Under the pieces are notes generated by a model. That model was not told the origin of the DNA. It saw nothing but the letters and a program-made list of their open reading frames with translations, and ran no database searches. Both the position numbers and the translations under genes were made by a program. Below, in pieces: positions 52,811-63,565 of a DNA stretch of 64,000 nt. This stretch comes from Ligilactobacillus apodemi DSM 16634 = JCM 16172. Its GTDB lineage: Bacteria > Bacillota > Bacilli > Lactobacillales > Lactobacillaceae. How positions within the stretch are numbered: position 1 is the stretch's first letter; every line of letters begins with the position of its first letter. The stretch covers positions 310,001-374,000 of the forward strand of contig NZ_AZFT01000053.1 in assembly GCF_001434405.1 (NCBI RefSeq), read 5' to 3'.

Positions 52811-54586
52811 ATGGCCTCAGAGCATATTGAAAACAAATTAAAACTTTTACCAGATCTACCAGGCTGTTATCTGATGAAAGATATCAATAGCAAGATTATT
52901 TATGTTGGTAAGGCTAAAAATTTAAAAAATCGGGTCAGGTCTTATTTTAAAAGCTCGCATGAAGGTAAGACAGCAAAGCTTGTTTCAGAGATCTATGATT
53001 TTGAAACGATCGTTACTTCGACTGATAAAGAAGCTTTTTTGTTAGAAATCACGCTGATCCAAAAGCATAAGCCCCACTATAACATCAAATTAAAACGAGG
53101 TACTGGTTATCCATACATTAAAATTACCAAGGAAAAAGACCCAGTAATAAAAATCGTCAGTCAAGTAAGAAAAGATGGTGGTTATTACTTTGGTCCATAT
53201 CCTAATGTGTATGCTGCCCAAGAAACAATGCAATTGCTCCAAAAAGTTTATCCTTTGAGGCGTTGTCATGGTTATCAAAAAAGACCTTGTTTGTATTATC
53301 ACATGGGGCAGTGTTTAGGGGCATGTTTTAAAGAAGTTGATCAAGCAGAATACCAAAAAAATATTAAGAAGATCAAATCCTTTTTAGGTGGTAATGTTGC
53401 CGGGATCAAAAAAGAATTAACTAAAAAGATGGAAAAAGCTGCTAGTGAGATGGAATATGAACGAGCAGCCGAGATCAGAGATCAAATTCGCTATGTTGAA
53501 GTTACCGTTGAACGGCAAAAAATTATCTCAAATGATAATACACCCCGTGATCTCTTTGCTTTTTATATGGATAAAGGCTGGATTTCGATTCAAGTCTTTT
53601 TCATTCGGCAAGCGCGTTTGATGAAACGAGAAAAACGGCTATTTCCATGTATCGACACGCCTGAAGCAGAGCTAGCTTCGTTTATTTTACAATTTTATAA
53701 TCAGAAAAATCGGATCTTACCAAAAGAGATCTTAGTGCCTGCAGAAATTGATAAAGAAATTTTAGCGGATATTTTAAATACGCCCGTTAAGACCCCAAAA
53801 CGGGGAACTAAAAGGGAATTATTGGAAATGGCACAAAAAAATGCTCAACTACTCTTAGAAGAAAAATTTAGGCTCTTGGAGTTAGATGATCGTAAAACGA
53901 CTGGGGCGATGAAAGAACTGACTGATGCTCTTGGAATGGCACCTGGGCATCGAATCGAAGCCTTTGACCACTCACATATTCAAGGTAGTGACCTTGTATC
54001 GGCAATGGTCACGTTCATTGACGGACGACCAGAAAAAAATGAGTATCGCAAATATAAGCTCCAGACGGTCGATCACGCTGATGAAGCAGCTAGCACTAGA
54101 GAAGTCATCTATCGGCGCTATAGTCGCTTGTTGAAAGAAAAAAAGCCCTTGCCTGATTTGATCTTAATGGATGGGGCGATGATTCAAGTTGATGCTGCCA
54201 TTGATGTCTTGCATAATCAGCTAGGGATCCAGATTCCAGTTGCTGGGATGGTCAAAAATGATCACCATAAAACAGCTGATCTGATTTCGGCAACAGGGCA
54301 AAAAATCGGTTTAGATCCAAAAAGTGAAGGCTTTTATCTTTTAAATCGGATTCAAGAAGAAGTCCATCGTTTTGCAATCAGCTTCCACCGCCAAGTACGC
54401 TCGAAAAATTCGCTTTCTTCGCGTTTAGAACGAATCCCCGGTGTAGGACCAAAGACACGGATCAAACTTTTGCGTGAATATGGTTCACTAAAGAAAATTG
54501 CGGATGCTTCGCTTGAAGAATTGCAGTCTAAGGGTATTTCTAAAAAGGTGGCACAAACGATCAAATTAAGTTTAAACAACCAGTAA
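52811..54586 (+). CDS. uvrC: Excinuclease ABC subunit C
   Basis: This 591-residue UvrC has an N-terminal GIY-YIG nuclease (LPGCYLMKD ... IIYVGKAKNLKNRV), a cysteine cluster in CHGYQKRPCLYYHMGQC, a UVR domain (EMEYERAAEIRDQI), an RNase H-like endonuclease and a C-terminal helix-hairpin-helix (IPGVGPKTRIKLL). It makes both incisions in nucleotide excision repair. GGGAAAGG precedes the ATG. Confidence 0.97.
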   Translation: MASEHIENKLKLLPDLPGCYLMKDINSKIIYVGKAKNLKNRVRSYFKSSHEGKTAKLVSEIYDFETIVTSTDKEAFLLEITLIQKHKPHYNIKLKRGTGYPYIKITKEKDPVIKIVSQVRKDGGYYFGPYPNVYAAQETMQLLQKVYPLRRCHGYQKRPCLYYHMGQCLGACFKEVDQAEYQKNIKKIKSFLGGNVAGIKKELTKKMEKAASEMEYERAAEIRDQIRYVEVTVERQKIISNDNTPRDLFAFYMDKGWISIQVFFIRQARLMKREKRLFPCIDTPEAELASFILQFYNQKNRILPKEILVPAEIDKEILADILNTPVKTPKRGTKRELLEMAQKNAQLLLEEKFRLLELDDRKTTGAMKELTDALGMAPGHRIEAFDHSHIQGSDLVSAMVTFIDGRPEKNEYRKYKLQTVDHADEAASTREVIYRRYSRLLKEKKPLPDLILMDGAMIQVDAAIDVLHNQLGIQIPVAGMVKNDHHKTADLISATGQKIGLDPKSEGFYLLNRIQEEVHRFAISFHRQVRSKNSLSSRLERIPGVGPKTRIKLLREYGSLKKIADASLEELQSKGISKKVAQTIKLSLNNQ

Positions 54587-54614
54587 AGAGTCGCTAAAAT
54601 TAAGCGATTCTTAG

Positions 54615-54643
54615 TTGACGATTAGTGAAAAAAACTGTTATAT
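54615..54643 (+). promoter_or_regulatory. Promoter upstream of obgE
   Basis: A TTGACG -35 box (54615-54620), a 17-nt spacer and a TTATAT -10 box (54638-54643) give a leader of about 120 nt. Confidence 0.6.
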
Positions 54644-54771
54644 TGAAGACTAACATAATTATTGCTTTTAGCTTAAATTTGTTAATTTAAGTATGTTCGT
54701 TAAAAATAAGTAGATCATATTTTAGTACTAAATAATTATGTTTGTTGGTTCAAGTTAGAAGGGTGAATTAA

Positions 54772-56082
54772 ATGTTTGTAGATCAAGTAAAAATTCAAGT
54801 TAAAGCAGGTAAAGGGGGCGATGGAGCAGTTGCATTCCGGCGTGAAAAATATGTTCCTAATGGTGGCCCTGCTGGTGGTGACGGTGGCAAAGGTGGTAGC
54901 GTCATCTTAAAAGTTGATGAAGGCTTACGGACACTGATGGATTTTCGCTACCATCGGATCTTTAAAGCTAAGCCGGGGCAAAACGGGATGATCAAGGGGA
55001 TGTACGGTCGTGGTGCTAAAGATCTATATATCTCTGTCCCTCAAGGAACAACGGTTATTGATAATGAAACTGGCGAGATCTTGGGCGATCTAGTTGAAAA
55101 TGGCGAAGAACTAGTAGTAGCTAAAGGCGGTCGTGGTGGTCGCGGAAATATCCACTTTGCATCTGCGAAAAATCCAGCGCCTGAGATCGCTGAAAATGGT
55201 GAACCAGGGATCGAACGTGAATTAAAACTTGAGTTAAAAGTTTTAGCAGATGTTGGTTTAGTTGGTTTTCCTTCCGTGGGTAAGTCTACGTTACTTTCAG
55301 TTGTAACTAGTGCTAAGCCTAAAATTGCTGATTATCATTTCACGACGTTAGTACCAAATTTGGGTATGGTTCGTCTAGATGATGGGCAAGATTTCGTGAT
55401 GGCTGACCTTCCAGGCTTGATCGAAGGGGCTTCCCAAGGTGTCGGTTTAGGGATCCAATTCTTGCGGCACGTTGAAAGAACGCGGGTCATTTTACACTTA
55501 GTAGACATGTCAGGCACTGAAGGCCGTGACCCGTTTGAAGACTATCTAAAGATCAATGCTGAATTAGAAAAATATGATCCAGAGCTCTTAAAACGGCCAC
55601 AGATCGTTGTCGCATCTAAGATGGATATGCCAGATGCTGAGAAAAATTTAGCTGAGTTCAAAGAAAAATTAGCTAAGGATAAAACATTACCTACCTTACC
55701 TGAGGTCTTACCGATCTCATCGATGACTCATCAAGGTTTAGATGAATTGTTGCATAAAACAGCAGCCTTGCTGGAACAAACTCCAGCCTTTGAAACAATG
55801 GCTGAAAAGCAACAAAAAGAACAAGAAAAACTCTACGAATTTACCCCAGAGACCGAAGAAAAAGCATTCACACTTACGCGTGCTGCAGATGCTACTTGGG
55901 TCCTTTCCGGTGAGAAGTTAGAAAAACTCTTTAAGATGACAAACTTAGATCATGAAGAAAGTATGATGCGTTTTGCTCGTCAATTGAGAGGTATGGGAGT
56001 TGACGAAGAATTACGCAGTCGAGGTGCTCAAAATGGCGACTTGGTACGTATCGGCAACTTTACATTTGAATTTGTGGAATAG
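54772..56082 (+). CDS. obgE: GTPase Obg
   Basis: This 436-residue protein has a glycine-rich Obg fold ([20 protein letters not shown]), a G domain with [14 protein letters not shown] (G1) and DLPGLIEGA (G3), and a C-terminal OCT domain. It is an essential ribosome and stringent-response GTPase. GAAGGGTG precedes the ATG. Confidence 0.97.
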   Translation: MFVDQVKIQVKAGKGGDGAVAFRREKYVPNGGPAGGDGGKGGSVILKVDEGLRTLMDFRYHRIFKAKPGQNGMIKGMYGRGAKDLYISVPQGTTVIDNETGEILGDLVENGEELVVAKGGRGGRGNIHFASAKNPAPEIAENGEPGIERELKLELKVLADVGLVGFPSVGKSTLLSVVTSAKPKIADYHFTTLVPNLGMVRLDDGQDFVMADLPGLIEGASQGVGLGIQFLRHVERTRVILHLVDMSGTEGRDPFEDYLKINAELEKYDPELLKRPQIVVASKMDMPDAEKNLAEFKEKLAKDKTLPTLPEVLPISSMTHQGLDELLHKTAALLEQTPAFETMAEKQQKEQEKLYEFTPETEEKAFTLTRAADATWVLSGEKLEKLFKMTNLDHEESMMRFARQLRGMGVDEELRSRGAQNGDLVRIGNFTFEFVE

Positions 56083-56109
56083 GAGCACACAATATTAAGG
56101 AATAGGTAA

Positions 56110-58002
56110 ATGGGAAAAAGGTTAAAAAAGAGTAGGTATATCACTGGGTTTGATGGTATTAGGACCATCGCTGTTGTTGCGGTTATTTTGTATCACTTGG
56201 CACCTTACCAATTTCAAGGTGGGTTTCTCGGGGTACCGATTTTCTTTGTTGTTTCTGGATATTTGATCACCGATTTGTTATTTCAAGAGTGGAATCAAAA
56301 TCGGCGGATCGATATCAAAGGTTTTTATATTAGGCGTGTTAAACGGCTGTACCCTGCCTTAGTTGCACTGGTGTTAGTAACTACTGCATATATAACTTTG
56401 TTTGCACGTGACTTATTGACCAATATTCGAGCGATTATCGTTACCAATTTTTTGTATGTTTATAATTGGTTTCAAGTTTCACATCATGAATCTTACTTTG
56501 ATAAATTTGGCTCGCAATCACCGTTTACTCATCTTTGGTCGCTTTCGATCGAAGGGCAGTTTTACTTACTTTGGCCAATAATAATTTTGTTATTAGTAAA
56601 ATTTGTAAAGAAAAAGCAACCAATTTTTGATGTGATGGTCGTTTTAGCCTTCATCTCAGCTTTGTTAATGGCTCTTTTGTATCATAATGGTCAAGATCCT
56701 TCACGCGTTTATTACGGGACGGATACACGCATGTTTTCCATTCTTTTAGGCACGGCTTTGGCGGTCGTTTGGCCAAGCACTTCAATGAAAAAGAAGTTGC
56801 CGAAAAATTTACGTTTAGGCCTTGATGGAATCGGGCTAGGAGCTTTACTTTTATTAGTACTGATGTTTATGTACATGACTGGTGAAAGTATTTTAGTTTA
56901 CCGTGGCGGGATGTTTTTCTTCTCTGTTGTTTCAATGGTCTTTGTAGCGATCGTTGCTCATCCCGGAGCTGATCTTAATCGGCTATTGACCAATCCAGTA
57001 TTTACTTGGATCGGGAAGAGAAGTTATGGTATTTATCTTTACCAATATCCTGTGTTAGTCTTTTTTGAAAGAAAGGTAAATGTTGCTGATCATCCATTTT
57101 TCTATGGGCTCATTGAAGTGATCTTGATTTTGATCATCAGTGATATTTCCTATCGTTTCTTGGAAATTCCGTTGCAACGCTTTGACTACTCTAAGACTTG
57201 GAGTACGCTAAAAGAGATCGTTAAACCTGATTCGAATTTTGGAAAAAAGCGTTGGTATTTAGCACTGCCAAGTACAATCATTTTGGTTGCTTTAACTGGG
57301 GCGATCATCTCACCAGCTTATAGTTCAACGAGTAGCGATAGTGCGTTGGAAAAGGCAATCACAGCTAATAACAAAAAAGTCGCTGATCAAAATAAGAAAA
57401 TTGCTCAAAATAGTAGTTCTACGAGTGCAACGTCTTCATCAGCAACTTCTGCAACTAGCTCAAGTGCAAGTTCAGCAAGTTCGACTGCTAGCGACGCTCC
57501 AAAATTAACGGAAGCACAGTTGCAAACGGCTAAAACTTTACAGATCACGGCAGTAGGTGATTCAGTTTTAGCGGATGCTTCCGCTGCTTTACAAGAGATT
57601 TTCCCTAATATGTATATTGATGCTAAAGTGGGACGACAACCACGTGAAATTATTCCAATTTTACAAAGTTTGTCGCAGAGTGGAAAGTTAGCTAATACAG
57701 TCTTGATCAGTGAAGGGACTAATGGTCCTTACTCAGAACAAGAAATGCAACAGATCATGGATATCTTAGGATCACAACGAAAAGTATATTGGGTAAACGT
57801 GCATGTACCGACTCGTCGGTGGCAAGATCAAGTAAATAGCGATCTAGCAGCTTCGGCTAAGAAGTACAGTAATTTGCATATTATTGACTGGTATAGTTAC
57901 AGTAAAGATCATAGCAGTTGGTTTTACAGTGACAATGTCCATCCAAACAAAGAGGGCTTACAATACTATGCCCCATATATTGCTAAACAGATCCTAAGCT
58001 AA
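56110..58002 (+). CDS. oatA: OatA-like peptidoglycan O-acetyltransferase
   Basis: The first 400 or so of the 630 residues form an acyltransferase-3 membrane domain (about ten helices; YHLAPYQFQGGFLGVPIFF). A last helix and a Ser/Ala/Thr-rich linker follow (about 400-460). The extracellular SGNH domain has GDSVLADA (Ser nucleophile) and DNVHPNKEG (Asp-x-x-His). The layout matches OatA, which O-acetylates MurNAc and confers lysozyme resistance. Other wall polymers remain possible substrates. Confidence 0.9.
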   Translation: MGKRLKKSRYITGFDGIRTIAVVAVILYHLAPYQFQGGFLGVPIFFVVSGYLITDLLFQEWNQNRRIDIKGFYIRRVKRLYPALVALVLVTTAYITLFARDLLTNIRAIIVTNFLYVYNWFQVSHHESYFDKFGSQSPFTHLWSLSIEGQFYLLWPIIILLLVKFVKKKQPIFDVMVVLAFISALLMALLYHNGQDPSRVYYGTDTRMFSILLGTALAVVWPSTSMKKKLPKNLRLGLDGIGLGALLLLVLMFMYMTGESILVYRGGMFFFSVVSMVFVAIVAHPGADLNRLLTNPVFTWIGKRSYGIYLYQYPVLVFFERKVNVADHPFFYGLIEVILILIISDISYRFLEIPLQRFDYSKTWSTLKEIVKPDSNFGKKRWYLALPSTIILVALTGAIISPAYSSTSSDSALEKAITANNKKVADQNKKIAQNSSSTSATSSSATSATSSSASSASSTASDAPKLTEAQLQTAKTLQITAVGDSVLADASAALQEIFPNMYIDAKVGRQPREIIPILQSLSQSGKLANTVLISEGTNGPYSEQEMQQIMDILGSQRKVYWVNVHVPTRRWQDQVNSDLAASAKKYSNLHIIDWYSYSKDHSSWFYSDNVHPNKEGLQYYAPYIAKQILS

Positions 58003-58013
58003 TTAACATAAAC

Positions 58014-58063
58014 AAAAATAGATCCCCAAGATTGGAAAAACCAATTTAGGGGATCTATTTTTG
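58014..58063. terminator. Bidirectional terminator between convergent genes
   Basis: The perfect 14-bp arms AAAAATAGATCCCC and GGGGATCTATTTTT are symmetric in A/T tails, serving oatA and the minus-strand gene. Confidence 0.9.
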
Positions 58064-58345
58064 TCAGTTAGACGCAAGCACTAAACCTTGAGAAGTCAAT
58101 TTAAATCCAAAAATAAGCCGTTTTTCTTCGTTAAGTAGAGCATAAATCGGAAGAGAATGTGGTGCTTTGCCTAAGTTTTGCCGTACTTTTTCTAAGGTAA
58201 AGGGTTTAGCAAGTGGTAATAAAATTACTTGTTCATCTAAAACACGAATAACGCCAGTTGGTAAAAGTTCACCATGAGATTGCAAAAAAACATTTAATTT
58301 AGGAGATAGATCGGTAGTTAAAACTAAAAAATCACTAATGATCAT
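58064..58345 (-). CDS. Hypothetical protein (93 aa)
   Basis: The start is at ATG 58345 behind GAGGTGAT; the in-frame TTG one codon upstream is less likely. The product is soluble-looking, starting MIISDFLVLTTDLSPKL, with no cysteine, signal or membrane segment. The family was not recognised. It is a single gene between terminators. Confidence 0.7.
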   Translation of the reverse strand: MIISDFLVLTTDLSPKLNVFLQSHGELLPTGVIRVLDEQVILLPLAKPFTLEKVRQNLGKAPHSLPIYALLNEEKRLIFGFKLTSQGLVLASN

Positions 58346-58544
58346 CAAATCACCTCGAATTAAAAGTAACTGTACTTACATTATCTCATATTAATCTCAA
58401 AAAAAGTTGCATGTTATACATAAAAGTTTTAAAATATTTTATTTATTGGTGCCTTTGTCACCTGTAAGAAATGATGATAAAATGTATAAAGGTATGAAGA
58501 AAACTACTTCGGCATTGACCGATTAGAATAGGATTTGTAAATAA

Positions 58545-59495
58545 ATGGAATTAGAGTTTTTAGGAACGGGTGCTGGATCGCCAGCTAAGTTTCGTAACGT
58601 ATCTGCTGTTGCTCTCAAATTGCTTGATGAAGTAAATGCAGTTTGGCTATTTGACGTGGGGGAAGGTACACAACACCAAATTTTAAGAACGACCATTAGA
58701 CCACGTAAAGTGGAGCGGATCTTTATTACACATTTACATGGAGATCATATTTTTGGTTTACCCGGCTTTTTAAGTAGCCGCTCTTTTCAAAGTGGTGAAG
58801 AGATTCGTCCCTTAACGATCTATGGACCAAAGGGGATTGCGGATTTTGTGAAGATCAGTCTAAAAGTTTCACAGACCCATCTGTCATATCCGTTATCCTT
58901 TGTTGAATTGACCGAAGATGGAGTCGTTTTTGAAGATAATAAATTTAAAGTGTCTTGTTGTCATTTAGACCATCGCATTGAGTGTCTAGGCTATCGTATC
59001 GAAGAAAAAGATCACCCTGGCGAACTTTTGATCGACAAACTTCGCGCTGAGCATGTTCCGTCAGGTCCGATCTATGGGCGAATCAAAGCAGGTGAAACGG
59101 TCACGCTAGAAGATGGACGTGTCTTACATGGGGTAGATTATATCGGTGCACCACAAAAAGGGCGAGTTGTTACGATTTTAGGTGATACGCGCCAAACACC
59201 AGGAATCTTGACTTTAGCTAAAAATGCTGATGTTTTAGTTCATGAAAGTACATTTGGCAAAGGTGAGGCTCGTTTAGCCCGTAATTATTATCATTCAACC
59301 TGTATTCAAGCAGCGAAAATTGCCCAAAAAGCACAAGTCAAGCAATTGTTGCTAAATCATATTTCAGCGCGCTATGTAGGAGCTTTAGCAACGCAATTAG
59401 AGCGTGATGCGCGCAGTATTTTTGCCAACACCCGAGTTGTAAAAGATTTTGAAGTCATCGATATCCCGTTTAAAAAGAAAGGTTCTGATTTTTAA
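58545..59495 (+). CDS. rnz: Ribonuclease Z
   Basis: This 316-residue metallo-beta-lactamase-fold nuclease has the zinc motif [15 protein letters not shown] and later GDTRQT and HESTF. It cuts tRNA precursors at the 3' end (CCA-less tRNAs). It overlaps the next gene by 1 nt (TAATG). Confidence 0.95.
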   Translation: MELEFLGTGAGSPAKFRNVSAVALKLLDEVNAVWLFDVGEGTQHQILRTTIRPRKVERIFITHLHGDHIFGLPGFLSSRSFQSGEEIRPLTIYGPKGIADFVKISLKVSQTHLSYPLSFVELTEDGVVFEDNKFKVSCCHLDHRIECLGYRIEEKDHPGELLIDKLRAEHVPSGPIYGRIKAGETVTLEDGRVLHGVDYIGAPQKGRVVTILGDTRQTPGILTLAKNADVLVHESTFGKGEARLARNYYHSTCIQAAKIAQKAQVKQLLLNHISARYVGALATQLERDARSIFANTRVVKDFEVIDIPFKKKGSDF

Positions 59496-60304
59496 TGACA
59501 GGCTATAAACAATTAAAAGATTTGACCAATCGAGTTGTGTTGATCACAGGTGCATCATCAGGTTTGGGTGAACAAGTTGCGTATCAAGCTGCTAAAAAAG
59601 GTGCGATCGTTGTGGGATGTGCACGACGTAAAGATAAGCTAGAAAAAGTTATGGCTGTTTGTCGTGCTATTTCTGGTCGTTTAGCATACGCATATCAATT
59701 GGATGTTTCCCAACCAGCTGAAATTGAAAAAGTGATCGATGAGATCGAAACAAATGTCGGACCGATCGATGTTTTGATCAACGATGCAGGCTTTGGCATG
59801 ATGAAACAAGCACTTAATTTCAATATGGATATTGCAGAAAGCATGTTTCGGGTCAATGTTTTGGGTTTGATGTATGTTACTAAGTACACAGCCTTGAATA
59901 TGGCTAAAAGAAAACGGGGGATGATCATCAATGTAGCTTCGATCGCAGGTAAGATCGCTACCCCTAAAGCTTCTGTTTATTCTGCAACTAAGGCAGCTGT
60001 AATTGCTTATTCAAATTCACTTAGATTAGAATTAAAGCCTCTAGGTATCACAGTAATGACTGTCAATCCAGGCCCAATTAGAACCGCATTTTTTGACATT
60101 GCTGATGAAACAGGCGACTATATAAATAGTGTTAAGTGGATGGCACTTAATCCTGAAATTGTAGCTGAAAAGATCGTAAAGGCGATCGGCACCAACAAAC
60201 GTGAGCTTAATTTACCTTCGTATATGGAATGGGCTCATCATGGTTATCAAGTATTTCCACGTTTAGGTGACTATTTAGCTGGCGGAATTTTCAATAAGAA
60301 ATAG
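59495..60304 (+). CDS. Short-chain dehydrogenase/reductase (SDR family)
   Basis: This 269-residue classical SDR has the nucleotide motif TGASSGLG and the active-site pattern ASIAGKIATPKASVYSATK (Ser, Tyr, Lys). It is translationally coupled to rnz. The substrate is unknown. The C-terminal extension of about 30 residues resembles the DltE-like / YqjQ subgroup. Confidence 0.93.
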   Translation: MTGYKQLKDLTNRVVLITGASSGLGEQVAYQAAKKGAIVVGCARRKDKLEKVMAVCRAISGRLAYAYQLDVSQPAEIEKVIDEIETNVGPIDVLINDAGFGMMKQALNFNMDIAESMFRVNVLGLMYVTKYTALNMAKRKRGMIINVASIAGKIATPKASVYSATKAAVIAYSNSLRLELKPLGITVMTVNPGPIRTAFFDIADETGDYINSVKWMALNPEIVAEKIVKAIGTNKRELNLPSYMEWAHHGYQVFPRLGDYLAGGIFNKK

Positions 60305-60321
60305 TGAAAGGGGCCTTTGTT

Positions 60322-60624
60322 GTGAAAAAACAATGGAGTTTGATAGGAATTTTAGTCTTAGTTTTAGTGATCGTGTTATTTTCATGGATGAACGGGCAAT
60401 CGGTAACCGTTAATTTTGGTTTTGCTCAAGTTACCATGCCATTAGTTGTGATCTTAGTTGTCTCTGTTTTAGTGGGGGTCGTGATCGCAGTGCTATTTTC
60501 AATGACCACGATCTTACAACAACGAAGTGAAATAAAACAATTAAACCACAAACTTCAAGCCAATCAAAAGATGAAACGTACAGTAAAAACTACCCCTAAA
60601 GATGCTACTAAGAAGCAAAATTAG
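60322..60624 (+). CDS. LapA-domain (DUF1049) membrane protein
   Basis: The product is 100 residues from GTG 60322, chosen because AAAGGGG is well placed; GTG 60304 overlaps the preceding stop. Two membrane helices (WSLIGILVLVLVIVLFSW; LVVILVVSVLVGVVIAVLF) are followed by a basic cytoplasmic tail. LapA proteins organise envelope assembly in other bacteria; the role here is unknown. Confidence 0.88.
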   Translation: MKKQWSLIGILVLVLVIVLFSWMNGQSVTVNFGFAQVTMPLVVILVVSVLVGVVIAVLFSMTTILQQRSEIKQLNHKLQANQKMKRTVKTTPKDATKKQN

Positions 60625-60642
60625 CATATAGGAGGTAAGAGA

Positions 60643-62961
60643 TTGATTTCAGCAAAGTATGAGTGGCATGAATTAGCGTTAAATCAAACTGCTGCAAGTG
60701 AAATACTCACAAAAGAGTTAGGGGTTGCGCCGTTAGTTGCAGAAATTTTATGTGCACGTGGATATGATACGATCGATAAGGCGCGAGCTTTTTTAGAACC
60801 TTCGATCACAAGTTTTCATGATCCCTATGCTCTATTTGACATGCAAAAAGCGGTGGACCGCATTCAAACCGCAATCGTAAATGGTGAAAAGATCACGATT
60901 TATGGTGATTATGACGCCGATGGTTTAACAAGTACGGCTATTATGTACGAAACTTTAACACAGTTAGGGGCCAATGTGGTGTATTATATCCCTGACCGTT
61001 TTAAAGATGGTTATGGTCCGAATAAAGATGTTTATGAACGTTTGATTACTGAAGAACAGACAGAATTGATCGTTACAGTTGATAATGGTGTTTCTGGCTT
61101 TGAAGCTTTAGAGTTTGCAAAGCAAAAAGGAATCGACGTGATCGTGACTGATCACCATGAACTACCTCCTAAACTACCTGAAGCCTATGCGATCATTCAT
61201 CCAAGACATCCGGCAGGTAACTATCCGTTTGGGGAACTCTCTGGGGCGGGTGTTGCTTTTAAAGTCGCAACTGCCTTACTAGATGAAATTCCACAAGATT
61301 TGTTGGATTTAGCAACAATTGGGACTGTGTCTGATTTAGTTTCCCTGACAGGTGAAAACCGTGCGTTGGTGAAATTTGGCTTGTTAGCGTTGGAAAATAC
61401 TTTACGTCCAGGACTACTGGCATTGTATGAATTAGCTGGGATCGAGCAACAAAGTATCACCGCAGATACGATCGGTTTTTTGATCGGACCACGGTTAAAT
61501 GCGATCGGGCGGATGCAGCATGCTCAAAGTGGGGTCGAATTACTAACGACGCTTGATGATGAATTAGCGGAAAAATTGGCTAAAGAAGCTCAGCAGTTAA
61601 ATGTTGAACGTCAAAAATTAGTCGAAGAGATCACAGCACAAGCTGAGTCACAAATTGCTAAACAACCAGAAACACTGGTGAATGTCGTGGCTGGAGAAGG
61701 CTGGCATGAGGGTGTCTTGGGAATCGTAGCAAGTCGCTTAGTTGAAAAAACAGGACGTCCGACGCTAGTTTTGAACATTGGCGCGAATAATATAGCTAAA
61801 GGGTCTGGGCGCTCGGTGGCAGATTTTCATCTGTTTAAAGCACTTGATGGTCACCGCGACTTGTTAACTAGTTTTGGGGGGCATCATATGGCTTGTGGTC
61901 TAAGTTTAAGGGCAGATAACTTGGATCAACTACGTGCGGTTTTAGTTGAAGAAGCAAATAATCAAGGACTTGATGTAACTAAAAAAGCACCTTTAGCAAT
62001 CATCGGGCAACTTAGTGCAACTAAAATCGATTTACAGTTATATGAATCACTCGAAAAATTAGCACCTTTTGGAGTTGATAATGAACTGCCACTTTTTGAA
62101 ATAACCGATTTTCATGCGCTTGGTGGCAAGGCAATTGGAAAACAACAAGAACACTTACGCTTAGAATTGCAAGCAGATCTTAGTGAGCAAAAGCTTACCG
62201 CCTTAGATTTTGGTCTAGGGTCTGAGATTCCTGCAGTTTTAAATTCTTTAGCAACGCTTAAATTTGTTGCTGCCCTAGATAAAAATGAATGGCGTGGTCA
62301 GACCAGTGTGCAATTGATGATCAAAGACCTGACAACGGCTACTACCAACAATGTACCGCAGATTCAACTTGGTCGAGCTAAAAAATTGACCACTGAAATG
62401 TTTGAAAATGAGAGTACGTATGGCTTCTTTAACCCGCAGTTGGCACAAAAAATCAAAGCTCATTTACCTGCTAAAGCTCAAGTTGTTATTTTCGATGGTC
62501 ACTTAGAGCCTTTGCAAGGTGAAGAATTGATTTTGGTCGATTTACCACAAAATTTAGCACAATTAGAATTCGTTTTACAGCGAGTTGATTTTAAAAAGAT
62601 TACTGCCATCTTTTATACTAAAAAAACTGACTTTGCGGTTCCAGCTCGTGCAACATTTGCCCAAGTCTATAAAACCATATTTAAGCTAGGGAAGCTCGAG
62701 CTACCAAAAGATTTAAACCAAGTAGCACAAGGTTTACAAATGTCAGTAGCAGAACTCACCTTAGTATTAAAAGTGTTTTTTGAAGCGGGATTTGTTACAA
62801 TAGACAATGGAGTTTTGACCGGTGTTGCAGGTGCTAAAGCACATCGATTGGAAGATACAAAGAGCTATCAGGTCAGTGACCAACAAAAAAAGATGGCCGA
62901 TGCATTGCTGTACAGTACTGACGATTCATTGCAACAATGGTTGTTAGGACATTTTAGTTAA
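60643..62961 (+). CDS. recJ: Single-strand-specific exonuclease RecJ
   Basis: The 772-residue protein starts at TTG behind the strong AGGAGGTAAGAG. DHH motifs are [16 protein letters not shown] and VTDHHELP, and DHHA1 follows with [12 protein letters not shown] and GGHHMACG. The C-terminal Gram-positive RecJ extension is present. It is a 5'-3' exonuclease for recombination and mismatch repair. It ends by overlapping an unused upstream start of apt. Confidence 0.95.
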   Translation: MISAKYEWHELALNQTAASEILTKELGVAPLVAEILCARGYDTIDKARAFLEPSITSFHDPYALFDMQKAVDRIQTAIVNGEKITIYGDYDADGLTSTAIMYETLTQLGANVVYYIPDRFKDGYGPNKDVYERLITEEQTELIVTVDNGVSGFEALEFAKQKGIDVIVTDHHELPPKLPEAYAIIHPRHPAGNYPFGELSGAGVAFKVATALLDEIPQDLLDLATIGTVSDLVSLTGENRALVKFGLLALENTLRPGLLALYELAGIEQQSITADTIGFLIGPRLNAIGRMQHAQSGVELLTTLDDELAEKLAKEAQQLNVERQKLVEEITAQAESQIAKQPETLVNVVAGEGWHEGVLGIVASRLVEKTGRPTLVLNIGANNIAKGSGRSVADFHLFKALDGHRDLLTSFGGHHMACGLSLRADNLDQLRAVLVEEANNQGLDVTKKAPLAIIGQLSATKIDLQLYESLEKLAPFGVDNELPLFEITDFHALGGKAIGKQQEHLRLELQADLSEQKLTALDFGLGSEIPAVLNSLATLKFVAALDKNEWRGQTSVQLMIKDLTTATTNNVPQIQLGRAKKLTTEMFENESTYGFFNPQLAQKIKAHLPAKAQVVIFDGHLEPLQGEELILVDLPQNLAQLEFVLQRVDFKKITAIFYTKKTDFAVPARATFAQVYKTIFKLGKLELPKDLNQVAQGLQMSVAELTLVLKVFFEAGFVTIDNGVLTGVAGAKAHRLEDTKSYQVSDQQKKMADALLYSTDDSLQQWLLGHFS

Positions 62962-62987
62962 TGCACCGAGTAAAAGGAGAAAGAATA

Positions 62988-63506
62988 ATGGCTTTAGATT
63001 TAAATAAGTACGTCGCAAGCATTCCTGATTATCCAGAAAAAGGAATCATCTTTAGAGATATCACCCCATTAATGGCTGATGGCGAAGCATATCGTCAAGC
63101 TACTGACCGCATCGTCCAATTTGCCAAAGATAAAAGGGTTGAAATGGTAGCTTGCCCAGAAGCACGTGGTTTTATTGTGGGCTGTCCAGTAGCCTATGAA
63201 TTAGGTGTTGGTTTTGCGCCTGCACGTAAAGCTGGCAAATTACCGCGTGAAACGGTAGAAGCAAAATACGAATTAGAGTATGGTACTTCTGCGCTTTATA
63301 TGCATAAAGATGCTATTAAACCAGGGCAAAAAGTTTTGATCGTAGATGATCTTTTGGCTACTGGGGGAACGATCGGCGCAACTATCGACTTAGTTGAACA
63401 ACTTGGTGGTGAAGTGGTCGGCTGTGCCTTTATCATTGAATTAAAAGATTTAAATGGACGTGAACGACTTAAAGATTACGATACACTCTGTTTAATGGAA
63501 TATTAA
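62988..63506 (+). CDS. apt: Adenine phosphoribosyltransferase
   Basis: The product is 172 residues from ATG 62988, supported by AAAGGAGA and the normal Apt length; an in-frame ATG at 62961 overlaps recJ. The PRPP loop is [13 protein letters not shown]. It salvages adenine to AMP. recJ-apt is a common Firmicutes pair. Confidence 0.97.
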   Translation: MALDLNKYVASIPDYPEKGIIFRDITPLMADGEAYRQATDRIVQFAKDKRVEMVACPEARGFIVGCPVAYELGVGFAPARKAGKLPRETVEAKYELEYGTSALYMHKDAIKPGQKVLIVDDLLATGGTIGATIDLVEQLGGEVVGCAFIIELKDLNGRERLKDYDTLCLMEY

Positions 63507-63515
63507 AAGCTTTTA

Positions 63516-63552
63516 GGGTTTAGTCAATGAAAATGACTGACCCTTTTTGAGT
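63516..63552 (+). terminator. Terminator after apt
   Basis: The arms AGGGTTTAGTCA and TGACTGACCCT (one mismatch) are followed by TTTTT. Confidence 0.7.
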
Positions 63553-63565
63553 TGAGGTGAATAAG